Below are positions 17,989 through 27,929 of a stretch of 64,000 bases of DNA, in pieces. The translations under genes were made by a program, and so were the position numbers. The stretch comes from Streptomyces sp. NBC_00224 (GTDB lineage: Bacteria > Actinomycetota > Actinomycetes > Streptomycetales > Streptomycetaceae), in assembly GCF_041435195.1 (NCBI RefSeq), contig NZ_CP108106.1, positions 2,604,001-2,668,000 on the forward strand. The letters run 5' to 3'. The number at the start of each line of letters is the position of its first letter. Within the stretch, counting starts at the first letter, position 1. The notes beneath the pieces are model-generated. The model worked only from the letters and a program-made list of their open reading frames with translations, ran no database searches and was not told where the DNA came from.

Positions 17989-19254
17989 ATGAGCGCTTCT
18001 CAGCCCCCTCGCCCCGCTGGTCACAGCAGTGACGCCGCCCTCCCGGGCGCGGACATCGCGGACATGCCGACCCTGCTCGTCAAGATCTTCGGGAAGGACC
18101 GGCCCGGGATCACCGCCGGGCTCTTCGACACCCTGGCCGCCTACTCCGTCGACGTCGTCGACATCGAGCAGGTCGTCACCCGTGGCCGTATCGTCCTGTG
18201 CGCGCTCGTCACCGAGCCGACCGTGAGCACGGCGGGCGAGCTGCGGGCCACCGTGCACAGCTGGGCGGAGTCGCTCAGGCTCCAGGCCGAGATCATCTCC
18301 GGTACCGGCGACAACCGGCCGCGCGGCAGCGGGCGTTCGCACGTCACCGTGCTCGGACACCCGCTCACCGCCGAGTCCACGGCGGCCATAGCGGCCCGGA
18401 TCACCGCGACCGGCGGCAACATCGACCGTGTCTTCCGGCTCGCCAAGTACCCCGTGACCGCTGTCGAGTTCGCCGTCTCCGGCACCGAGACCGAGCCGCT
18501 GCGCACGGCGCTGGCCACCGAGGCCGCGGTGCAGGGCGTGGACGTCGCCGTCGTCTCGGCGGGGCTGCACCGCCGCGCCCAGCGGCTGGTCGTCATGGAC
18601 GTGGACTCCACGCTCATCCAGGACGAGGTCATCGAGCTCTTCGCCGCGCACGCCGGGTGCGAGGACAAAGTGGCCGAGGTCACCGCCCAGGCGATGCGGG
18701 GCGAGCTCGACTTCGAGCAGTCGCTGCACGCGCGCGTGGCGCTGCTCGCGGGGCTCGACGCGTCCGTCGTGGACAAGGTCCGCGCCGAGGTGCGGCTCAC
18801 CCCCGGCGCGCGCACCCTGATCCGTACGCTCAAGCGGCTCGGCTACCAAGTCGGCGTGGTGTCCGGCGGGTTCACCCAGGTCACCGACGACCTGCGGGAG
18901 CGGCTCGGCCTCGACTTCGCCTCCGCCAACACCCTGGAGATCGTCGACGGCAAGCTCACCGGGCGCGTCACCGGGGCCGTGGTGGACCGGGCCGGGAAGG
19001 CGCGGCTGCTGCGCGAGTTCGCGGCCGAGGCGGGCGTCCCGCTCGACCAGACCGTGGCGATCGGCGACGGGGCCAATGACCTCGACATGCTCAACGCGGC
19101 GGGTCTTGGCGTCGCGTTCAACGCCAAGCCGGTGGTCCGCCGGGCCGCCGACACCGCCGTGAACGTGCCGTTCCTGGACACCGTGCTCTACCTCCTCGGC
19201 ATCACCCGCGAAGAGGTCGAGGCCGCCGACGGCTCCGTGGACCTGCCCCACTAG
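17989..19254 (+). CDS. serB: Phosphoserine phosphatase SerB
   Basis: 421 aa. SerB hydrolyses O-phosphoserine to L-serine, the last step of the phosphorylated serine pathway. N-terminal ACT-type regulatory sequence (LLVKIFGKDRPGITAGLFDTLA) starts near residue 25, with a second ACT-like half (VTVLGHPLTAESTAAIAARI) near 115. The HAD catalytic domain has DVDSTLIQDEVIE (nucleophile and acid Asp, about 204-216), the VVSGGF motif, and GDGANDLDML near 365. The ATG at 17989 was chosen as the first codon after GGTGGGAAC; longer in-frame extensions are not conserved in the family. Its stop codon TAG is contributed by the first bases of the adjoining 193-bp inverted-repeat element. Confidence 0.95.
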   Translation: MSASQPPRPAGHSSDAALPGADIADMPTLLVKIFGKDRPGITAGLFDTLAAYSVDVVDIEQVVTRGRIVLCALVTEPTVSTAGELRATVHSWAESLRLQAEIISGTGDNRPRGSGRSHVTVLGHPLTAESTAAIAARITATGGNIDRVFRLAKYPVTAVEFAVSGTETEPLRTALATEAAVQGVDVAVVSAGLHRRAQRLVVMDVDSTLIQDEVIELFAAHAGCEDKVAEVTAQAMRGELDFEQSLHARVALLAGLDASVVDKVRAEVRLTPGARTLIRTLKRLGYQVGVVSGGFTQVTDDLRERLGLDFASANTLEIVDGKLTGRVTGAVVDRAGKARLLREFAAEAGVPLDQTVAIGDGANDLDMLNAAGLGVAFNAKPVVRRAADTAVNVPFLDTVLYLLGITREEVEAADGSVDLPH

Positions 19255-19443
19255 GGCCTGTCCGGCGGATCTGGTCGCCCGCGAGGTGCCTTCGCCTTTC
19301 GGTCCTGGTGAGCGGGGTCCTGGTGCGTCCAGCTGCAAGGCGGAGGAGGGCGTCGACGCGGAGCGTCGGCAACCGACGACAACGCCGCAGATGGGCGTGC
19401 CAGGACCCCGCGTCCCAGACAAGATCCGCCGGACAGGCCCTAG
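19251..19443. mobile_element. MITE-like element with perfect 22-bp terminal inverted repeats
   Basis: The left end CTAGGGCCTGTCCGGCGGATCT (19251-19272) is exactly the reverse complement of 19422-19443. Inside, GCGGGGTCCTGG (19312-19323) pairs with 19400-19411, and a small GTCGG/CCGAC hairpin lies near the centre. The whole 193 bp can therefore fold on itself. There is no open reading frame of note. The outermost TA/TA could be a TA target duplication, as made by IS630/Tc1-type transposases. It abuts serB and supplies its stop codon. Confidence 0.78.
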
Positions 19444-19463
19444 TCCCCCCGGACAGCGACAAA

Positions 19464-19491
19464 GCCCCGGAGCGGTTCTCCGCTCCGGGGC
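19464..19491. terminator. Terminator between serB and the SixA-like gene
   Basis: GCCCCGGAGCGG (19464-19475) pairs perfectly with CCGCTCCGGGGC (19480-19491) around TTCT, and CCTTT follows. It lies between convergent genes, 20 bp from the stop of the leftward one. Confidence 0.85.
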
Positions 19492-19510
19492 CCTTTCACG
19501 TACGTACGCC

Positions 19511-20029
19511 TTACGTGTGCGGTGCCCAGAAGTCCGTCAGCCTGCCGACGCCGGGCTCGACCGTCTTCCACGAGCCGTTGAACGCCACCACCGCGAACGC
19601 GGCGGTCGGGAAGCCACTGCGGTTCATCCTCGGCAGTACGTCCCCCTCCGCCTCGCCCGCCAGCACGTCGGCGAGCGCGTGCATCCCGGGGTTGTGGCCG
19701 ACCAGGAGGACGTTGTCGACGTCGTCCGGCGTCTCGTTCAGGAGGGCGAGCAGCTCGCCGGGCGAGGCCTCGTACAGCCGCTCCTCGTACACGGTCCTGG
19801 GGCGGTGCGGCAGTTCCTGCACGGCCAGCTTCCAGGTCTCGCGGGTACGGGCCGCGGTCGAGCAGAGAGTCAGGTCGAAGGCGATTCCGGTCTCGGCGAG
19901 CCTGCGCCCGGCCACCGGGGCGTCCGTGCGGCCGCGGTCGGCGAGCGGCCGGTCGTGGTCGGACACCTGGGGCCAGTCGGCTTTCGCATGCCGGAGGAGG
20001 ACGATCCTGCGGGGTGTGTCGACGCTCAT
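19511..20029 (-). CDS. SixA-like histidine phosphatase
   Basis: 172 aa. A histidine phosphatase superfamily protein with the short SixA layout: IVLLRHAKADW (RHG-type motif with catalytic His near residue 14), CSTAARTRETW, and the second catalytic His in VLLVGHNPGMHAL. E. coli SixA removes phosphate from ArcB histidine, but actinobacterial members may act on other phospho-substrates. The ATG at 20029 gives MSVDTPRRIVLLRH. No partner gene is evident. Confidence 0.9.
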   Translation of the reverse strand: MSVDTPRRIVLLRHAKADWPQVSDHDRPLADRGRTDAPVAGRRLAETGIAFDLTLCSTAARTRETWKLAVQELPHRPRTVYEERLYEASPGELLALLNETPDDVDNVLLVGHNPGMHALADVLAGEAEGDVLPRMNRSGFPTAAFAVVAFNGSWKTVEPGVGRLTDFWAPHT

Positions 20030-20106
20030 GCCCAACAGCTTCGCACGAATCACGCCATCGGGCTCAGGGTCCCGGTGCGCTCTCGCGCCAGGGTTGACAA
20101 GGGTGT

Positions 20107-20313
20107 TCACCGGGACAGCGTGTGCTGAATGCGGTCCATGAGGTGGCTGATAGCGGGGTCTCCCGAGGCGGCCTCGGCGTCGTGCGAGCCCGTGATGAGC
20201 AACAGCAGCACGACGAAGGCGACGGTGGGGAGCGCGACGGCCCACCAGGGGAGCCGGAAGTCGGCGCGGGCAGTGGCCGGCCGGGTGGACCGGGTGTGCG
20301 TACTGGCCGACAT
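20107..20313 (-). CDS. Small single-pass membrane protein
   Basis: 68 aa from ATG 20313, with GGAGG at ideal spacing (5 nt). A short Thr/Arg-rich N-terminus is followed by one hydrophobic helix (LPWWAVALPTVAFVVLLLLI, about residues 21-40) and a hydrophilic tail ending HLMDRIQHTLSR. I do not recognise a named family. It reads in the same direction as the phosphatase gene, 77 bp upstream of it. Confidence 0.75.
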   Translation of the reverse strand: MSASTHTRSTRPATARADFRLPWWAVALPTVAFVVLLLLITGSHDAEAASGDPAISHLMDRIQHTLSR

Positions 20314-20480
20314 GGCCGCCTCCGTAAATCCGTAAAGGTGAAGTACGTGGTCTCGCTGACGTACTTCGAACCTACGGAAGGGGGCGCCCGGAGCCCATCG
20401 GGTGACCCACCCACTTACCCCGGGGCTTTTCCCCCTAGGGGTTAGGGGGGCCAGCACCACCATGGGCGCGTCGGTGCAGG

Positions 20481-20597
20481 TCAGGGGGAGGCGATCGTCG
20501 CGATCACGGCGATGACCACTGTGATCGCCAGCATCGCGCCGAGCACGATGAGGAGCTTCTTCTGACCGTTCTGGGGGTTCGGATCGAGCACAGGCAT
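20481..20597 (-). CDS. SGM_5486-type 38-aa transporter-associated protein
   Basis: This gene is too short for ordinary ORF cut-offs. Translation of the minus strand from ATG 20597 to TGA 20481 starts MPVLDPNPQNGQKKLLIV, passes through one membrane helix (about residues 14-35) and ends IATIASP. It starts 4 bp after the stop of the MFS transporter gene, so translation is almost certainly coupled. The N-terminal DPNPQNGQKKL pattern and the position match the small SGM_5486 family seen beside transporters in Streptomyces. It is probably a membrane partner or stabiliser of the exporter; that role is inference. Confidence 0.82.
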   Translation of the reverse strand: MPVLDPNPQNGQKKLLIVLGAMLAITVVIAVIATIASP

Positions 20598-20601
20598 GCG
20601 C

Positions 20602-21900
20602 TCAGTCTCGCATCCCCGCTTCGTCCTCCACCGTCCGGTCCCGGCCCGCCAGCGACCCGACGACGATCTGCGGCACCATCAGGCCCGCCATCAGCGCGAT
20701 CGGCAGGCCCCAGCCGCCGCTGCTGTCGTAGAGGGCGCCGACCAGGGTGGGGCCGGGGATGGAGATGAGGTAGCCGGTGGACTGGGCGAAGGCGGAGAGC
20801 CGCACCACGCCGGTGCCGGTCCGGGTGCGCATCCCGATCATGGTGAGGGCGAGCGGGAAGGCGCAGTTGGAGATGCCGAGGAGCAGCGCCCAGGCCCAGG
20901 CGCCGGCGGCCGGGGCGAAGTAGAGGCCCGCGTAACCGGCGAGGCCGCAGGCGCCAAGGACGGCGACGATCGGGCCCTGGTTGCGCATCCGGGTGGCGAC
21001 GCGCGGGATGACGAACGCGAGCGGCACGCCCATCACCATGGTCACCGCGAGCAGGACGCCCGCGGTCCCGGCGGACACCCCGGCGTCCCGGAAGATCTGC
21101 GGCATCCAGCCCATCGTGATGTAGGCGGCGGTGGCCTGGAGACCGAAGAAGCAGGCGAGCGCCCAGGCGGTACGGCTGCGGGTGATCTTGAAGGCGGGAG
21201 CCTCCGCGTCCTCCCGGGCGGCCGAGGGCCGACCGGCCGGCCGGTCCGAGCGGTCGCGGACGAGCAGCAGCCACGGCAGTACGGCGACGACGGCGAGCAG
21301 CGCCCACACGCTAAGCCCGGCGCGCCAGCTGCCGCCGAGCACATCGGTGACCGGGACGGTGGCCGCGGCGGCCAGTGCGGTACCGAGGGCGAGGGCCATC
21401 GAGTACAGGCCGGTCATGGAGCCGACGCGGTCCGGGAAGTACCGCTTGACGATCACCGGCATCAGTACGTTGCTGACGGCTATGCCCATCAGGGCGAGCG
21501 CGCTGGCCGCGAGGAAGCCCGGGGTGCCGCCGGCGAACGGCCGCAGCAGCAGGCCCGCGGCGATCGCGACCATGCCCGCGCAGACGACGACGGCGGGGCC
21601 GAAGCGGCGGGCGAGGCGGGGGGCGAAGACGCCGAAGACGGCGAAGCAGAACGGCGGTACGGAGGTGAGGACACCGGCGACGCTGCCGCTCATGTGCAGC
21701 CCGTCGCGCACCTCTTCGAAGAGCGCGCCGAGGCTGGTGATGGCGGGGCGCAGATTGATCGCGGCGAGGACGAGGCCGACGAGCACGAGGCGGATGGTCC
21801 ACGGCGCCGGGCCGCCCGTGCGGGTGCCCGCGAGGGCTTCTTGGGAGGTGTGGGGCGTGGTGCCCGGCGCGGGGCTCAGGGTGCGGGTCTCGTCGGCCAT
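20602..21900 (-). CDS. MFS transporter, CynX/NimT family
   Basis: 432 aa with twelve predicted membrane helices in two halves and a charged central loop (about residues 215-240). The first helix holds LAAINLRPAITSLGALFEE, the hallmark of the CynX/NimT group (cyanate, 2-nitroimidazole and other small solutes). The gene is divergent from the GntR regulator, with a palindrome between them, so it is probably the regulator's target. A 38-aa membrane protein is encoded 4 bp downstream. The substrate is not identifiable. Confidence 0.92.
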   Translation of the reverse strand: MADETRTLSPAPGTTPHTSQEALAGTRTGGPAPWTIRLVLVGLVLAAINLRPAITSLGALFEEVRDGLHMSGSVAGVLTSVPPFCFAVFGVFAPRLARRFGPAVVVCAGMVAIAAGLLLRPFAGGTPGFLAASALALMGIAVSNVLMPVIVKRYFPDRVGSMTGLYSMALALGTALAAAATVPVTDVLGGSWRAGLSVWALLAVVAVLPWLLLVRDRSDRPAGRPSAAREDAEAPAFKITRSRTAWALACFFGLQATAAYITMGWMPQIFRDAGVSAGTAGVLLAVTMVMGVPLAFVIPRVATRMRNQGPIVAVLGACGLAGYAGLYFAPAAGAWAWALLLGISNCAFPLALTMIGMRTRTGTGVVRLSAFAQSTGYLISIPGPTLVGALYDSSGGWGLPIALMAGLMVPQIVVGSLAGRDRTVEDEAGMRD

Positions 21901-21923
21901 GACCCCATCATAGAATCATGGGA

Positions 21924-21941
21924 TGATTGGTTGTCCAATCA
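21924..21941. promoter_or_regulatory. Likely GntR operator between regulator and MFS genes
   Basis: TGATTGG (21924-21930) and CCAATCA (21935-21941) form a perfect inverted repeat around TTGT. The core TTGG-N4-CCAA resembles the TGGT/ACCA type of FadR-subfamily operators. It lies in the 92-bp divergent spacer, 24 bp from the MFS start. A 10-bp direct repeat, CTCACTACAA, also occurs at 21954-21963 and 21975-21984, 21 bp apart, just before the regulator's start. Confidence 0.65.
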
Positions 21942-21992
21942 CTTGGGCCTGCCCTCACTACAATCTGGGCGACTCTCACTACAAGGAGCGGC

Positions 21993-22667
21993 ATGACGCT
22001 GAGCTCTCCCCGGCGGTCCGCCCTCGCCGACCAGGTGATCGCGCAGCTGCGCAACCAGATCACCTCGGGCGAGTGGCCGGTGGGATCGCGCATCCCCACC
22101 GAACCCGAGCTGGTCGAACAGCTGGGGGTGGCGCGCAACACGGTCCGCGAGGCGGTCCGGGCGCTCGCGCACAACGGGCTGCTCGACATCCGCCAGGGCT
22201 CGGGCACCTATGTGGTCGCGACGAGCGAGCTGGCGGGCGTGATGCACCGGCGCTTCGCCGACGCCGACCCCCGCCATGTGGCCGAACTGCGCTCCACCCT
22301 GGAGTCGTCGGCGGCCCGCCTCGCGGCCGAACGGCGTACGGCACGCGATCTGGCGCAGCTGGACGCGCTGCTCGCGCGGCGCGAGGAGACCTGGGAGTCG
22401 GGCGACGCGGAGGCGTTCGTCGCCGCCGACGCCACGCTGCACCTGGCGATCGTCGCGGCCTCGCACAACGACGTCCTGACCGAGCTCTACGCCGACCTCG
22501 GCGACCTCCTGCGCGACTGGCTCCGCGACGACGTGGGCCGCGAGCTGCGGCCGGAGAACCACATGGACCATGCCCGGCTGGTCGAGGCGATCCGGGCGGG
22601 CGACGGGGAGACGGCGGCCACGGAGGCCGCGGGCCACGCGTTCTTCTGCATCGGCGAACGGCTCTAG
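21993..22667 (+). CDS. FadR/GntR-family transcriptional regulator (FCD domain)
   Basis: 224 aa from ATG 21993, with AAGGAG 4 nt upstream. The N-terminal winged helix (residues 8-78) contains IPTEPELVEQLGVARNTVREAVRALAHNGLLDIRQGSGTYV. The FCD ligand domain (about 90-220) has metal-ligand-like residues: the D in ADATLHLAIVAASHN, HAR in DHARLVEAI, and GHAFF near the end. FCD regulators sense organic acids or related metabolites and repress neighbouring genes, here the divergent MFS exporter. Its last codons lie inside a 13-bp tandem repeat. Confidence 0.92.
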   Translation: MTLSSPRRSALADQVIAQLRNQITSGEWPVGSRIPTEPELVEQLGVARNTVREAVRALAHNGLLDIRQGSGTYVVATSELAGVMHRRFADADPRHVAELRSTLESSAARLAAERRTARDLAQLDALLARREETWESGDAEAFVAADATLHLAIVAASHNDVLTELYADLGDLLRDWLRDDVGRELRPENHMDHARLVEAIRAGDGETAATEAAGHAFFCIGERL

Positions 22668-22706
22668 CGAACGGCTCTGGCGAACGGCTCTGGCGATCGG
22701 CTCTGG
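22655..22706 (+). repeat. Four tandem 13-bp repeats spanning the GntR gene end
   Basis: The units CGAACGGCTCTAG, CGAACGGCTCTGG (twice) and CGATCGGCTCTGG run head to tail from 22655 to 22706, and a fifth starts at 22707 (CGAAG). The TAG stop of the GntR gene is in unit one, at the position where the other units have TGG. Replication slippage is the likely origin. Confidence 0.85.
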
Positions 22707-22715
22707 CGAAGACTT

Positions 22716-23123
22716 TTACCGGACGGCCGGCGACGGCTTCGGCGTCGGCGCCGCGTCCGGCTTCTCATGGGTGACCCACACCGCCCGCACCTCCTTCCAG
22801 CAGCGGTCGGTGAGCCGTACGGTCTGGGCGGGCGCGACCTCCACCGGGGCCGCGTCGGCGTCGATGTCCCACCAGCGGGCGCACTCGGCGTGCAGCCGCA
22901 CCCGGTCGGTGTCGGGGTACGGGTTGTGGCAGTACGCGATGACGTGCGAGCCCCGCACCGAGGTGCGGCAGTCGGCCCCGAAGGGCTCGGGCGGCGCGGC
23001 CGGGGCGGGGTCCTCCGAGGTGGCGGCCCGTACGACCGAGGGGGCCGCGAGTGCGGCGAGTGCCGTGAGCAGGAGCGCCACCAGGGCGACGGCTCGGCGC
23101 TGGGCCGTACGCAAGGGCCGCAC
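22716..23123 (-). CDS. Secreted protein of unknown function with four cysteines
   Basis: 135 aa. A Sec signal peptide covers residues 1-33 (MRPLRTAQRRAVALVALLLT, ending near VVRAA). The mature part has four cysteines (FGADCRTS, IAYCHNPY, LHAECARWW, TDRCWKE), which could form two disulfides outside the cell, followed by a Pro-rich tail. No family is recognised. The gene lies downstream of the fabG-fabI terminator on the same strand. Confidence 0.7.
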   Translation of the reverse strand: MRPLRTAQRRAVALVALLLTALAALAAPSVVRAATSEDPAPAAPPEPFGADCRTSVRGSHVIAYCHNPYPDTDRVRLHAECARWWDIDADAAPVEVAPAQTVRLTDRCWKEVRAVWVTHEKPDAAPTPKPSPAVR

Positions 23124-23198
23124 CGCCCCACCTCCTCCCCGGCCGACTGCCCGACTTGTCCGCTTCGCTCAGTCTGCGGGGAAGTGGCCGGACACGCA

Positions 23199-23244
23199 CG
23201 ACGGCCGCCCTCCGTCCGCGCGAGCGGACGGAGGGCGGCCGTCG
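23199..23244 (-). terminator. Terminator of the fabG-fabI operon
   Basis: A 21-bp perfect stem: CGACGGCCGCCCTCCGTCCGC (23199-23219) and its complement (23224-23244), with a GCGA tetraloop. It begins 37 bp after the fabI stop, reading leftward. Stem length and stability are exceptional for the window. Confidence 0.85.
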
Positions 23245-23281
23245 AAAAGCCGGAGGCTCAGGCCCCCGTGAGGGAGGACGC

Positions 23282-24049
23282 TCAGGCCCCCATCATGTGC
23301 ACGCCGCCGTCGACGTGGACGATCTCGCCCGTCGTCTTCGGGAACCAGTCCGAGAGCAGGGCCACGACGCCGCGGCCGGCCGGCTCCGGGTCGGCCATGT
23401 TCCACTCCAGCGGGGAGCGGGTGTTCCACACGTCCGCCAGCTCCGAGAAGCCCGGGATGGACTTGGCGGCCATCGAGCCGATCGGGCCCGCCGAGACCAG
23501 GTTGCAGCGGATGTTCTCCTTGCCCAGGTCGCGGGCGAGGTAGCGGGAGGTCGCCTCCAGGGCGGCCTTCGCCGGGCCCATCCAGTCGTACTGCGGCCAG
23601 GCGAACTGCGCGTCGAAGGTCAGGCCGACGACCGCGCTGCCGGAGCTCATCAGCGGGCGACAGGCCATGGTCAGCGACTTCAGCGAGAACGCCGAGACGT
23701 GCATCGCCGTCGACACCGAGTCGAACGGGGTGTTGAGGAAGTTGCCGCCGAGGGCGTCCTGCGGGGCGAAGCCGATGGAGTGGACGACGCCGTCCAGGCC
23801 GCCGAGCTCCTCCTTGACCAGGTCCGCCAGCCGGTCCAGGTGCTCCTGGTTGGTCACGTCGAGCTCGATGACCTTGGCGGGCTTGGGGAGCTTGCGGGCG
23901 ATGCGCTCGGTGAGCGTGGGCCGCGGGAAGGCGGTCAGGATGACCTCGGCGCCCTGCTCCTGAGCCAGCTTCGCGGTGTGGAAGGCGATGGAGGACTCCA
24001 TCAGCACACCCGTGATCAGGACGCGCTTGCCGTCGAGAATTCCGCTCAT
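23282..24049 (-). CDS. fabI: Enoyl-[acyl-carrier-protein] reductase FabI (InhA type)
   Basis: 255 aa from ATG 24049. It reduces trans-2-enoyl-ACP with NADH, the final step of each fatty-acid elongation cycle. The N-terminal ILDGKRVLITGVLMESSIAF is the FabI cofactor loop. Catalytic residues match InhA: Phe145 (LTFDAQ), Tyr154 and Lys161 within YDWMGPAK. The NLVSAGPIGSMAAKSIPGF loop follows, then a DGGVHMMGA end. The gene is 4 bp downstream of fabG in an arrangement equal to mycobacterial mabA-inhA and S. coelicolor SCO1815-SCO1814. Confidence 0.96.
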   Translation of the reverse strand: MSGILDGKRVLITGVLMESSIAFHTAKLAQEQGAEVILTAFPRPTLTERIARKLPKPAKVIELDVTNQEHLDRLADLVKEELGGLDGVVHSIGFAPQDALGGNFLNTPFDSVSTAMHVSAFSLKSLTMACRPLMSSGSAVVGLTFDAQFAWPQYDWMGPAKAALEATSRYLARDLGKENIRCNLVSAGPIGSMAAKSIPGFSELADVWNTRSPLEWNMADPEPAGRGVVALLSDWFPKTTGEIVHVDGGVHMMGA

Positions 24050-24053
24050 GTGA

Positions 24054-24809
<756 letters not shown>

Positions 24810-24955
24810 CTATCGGTACCGGCCGTTGTACGGGGAATCGACCTGTGACAGTGGCGTACGGAAAGCGCTGTGGGGTCCCTACAGAAAGGGATAGGCAGGC
24901 GGCCCCGAACCGCGACATGATCGGGTCGACCGGTCTCACACGACAGGAGACATCC

Positions 24956-26475
<1,520 letters not shown>

Positions 26476-26479
<4 letters not shown>

Positions 26480-27873
26480 GCTCCCGTACGACCGTCAAGC
26501 CGCACGAGATCGTCGAGCGGGCGCTCGCGCTGTCCACCGCCGACGGGTGCGTCGTCATCGCGGACGAGCAGTCCTCCGCCAATCTGCGCTGGGCCGGCAA
26601 CGCGCTGACCACCAACGGCGTGACCCGCGGCCGCACCCTCACCGTCATCGCGACCGTCGACGGGGCGCAGGGCACGGCCTCGGGCGTGGTGTCCCGGTCC
26701 GCCGTGACCGCCGACGACCTGGAGCCGCTGGTCCGGGCGGCGGAGGCGGCGGCGCGCGGCGCCGGGCCCGCCGAGGACGCCCAGCCGCTGGTCGAGGGCG
26801 TGCCGGTGGCGGCCGACTTCACCGACGGGCCCGCCGAGACCTCCTCGGCGGTCTTCGCGGAGTTCGCCCCCGCCCTCGGCGAGGCCTTCGCCCGGGCCCG
26901 CTCGGGCGGGCGCGAGCTGTACGGCTTCGCCAACCACGAGATGACCTCCTCGTACCTGGGTACCTCGACGGGCCTGCGGCTGCGCCACGACCAGCCGACC
27001 GGCACGCTCGAACTCAACGCCAAGTCGCCGGACCGGACGCGTTCGGCCTGGGCCGGGCGCTCCACGCGGGACTTCAAGGACGTCGACCCCGGCGCCCTGG
27101 ACGAGGAGCTCGCCGTCCGGCTCGGCTGGGCCGAGCGCCGTATCGACCTGCCCGCGGGCCGGTACGAGACGCTGCTGCCGCCCACCGCGGTGGCCGATCT
27201 GCTGATCTACCAGCTGTGGTCGTCGAACGCGCGGGACGCCACCGAGGGCCGGACCGTGTTCTCCAAGCCCGGCGGCGGCACCAGGCTCGGCGAGACGCTG
27301 GCCCGGCTGCCGCTGACGTTGCGCAGCGACCCGAACGAGCCGGGTCTGGAGTCCGCGCCGTTCCAGCTGGCGCACTCCTCCGGCGACGACGCCTCCGTCT
27401 TCGACAACGGCCTGCCGCTGGCCCCCACCGACTGGATCCGGGACGGGAAGCTGGAGCGGCTGATCACCACCCGGCACAGCGCCGGGCTCACTCAGCTGCC
27501 CGTGACCCCGTCGATCGGCAACCTGGTCCTGGACGGCGGTGGCGAACGCTCCCTTGAGGAGATGGTCGCGGCCACCGAGCGGGGTCTGCTGCTGACCTGC
27601 CTCTGGTACATCCGCGAGGTGGACCCGGCGACGCTGCTGCTCACCGGGCTGACCCGGGACGGCGTCTACCTCGTCGAGAACGGCGAGGTGGTCGGGGAGG
27701 TCAACAACTTCCGGTTCAACGAGTCGCCGGTGGACCTGCTGTCGCGGGCCACCGAGGCCGGGCGGACCGAGAAGACCCTGCCGCGCGAGTGGAGCGACTG
27801 GTTCACCCGGGCCGCGATGCCGGCCCTGCGGGTGCCGGACTTCAATATGAGCTCGGTCAGCCAGGGCGTCTGA
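26476..27873 (+). CDS. tldE: TldD/PmbA family protein (TldE/PmbA subunit)
   Basis: 465 aa from ATG 26476, overlapping the tldD stop. It has the PmbA fold without the HEXXXH motif, as expected for the structural TldE partner that completes the proteolytic chamber. Recognisable parts are [21 protein letters not shown] near residues 155-175 and [22 protein letters not shown] near 333. The C-terminal [23 protein letters not shown] is the strongest family signature. It is followed 56 bp later by tyrS. Confidence 0.92.
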
Positions 27874-27929
27874 CCCCCATAGACTGACTGCTGCACATCC
27901 ACACACCTGAGCCGAGGAGACGTACGACC

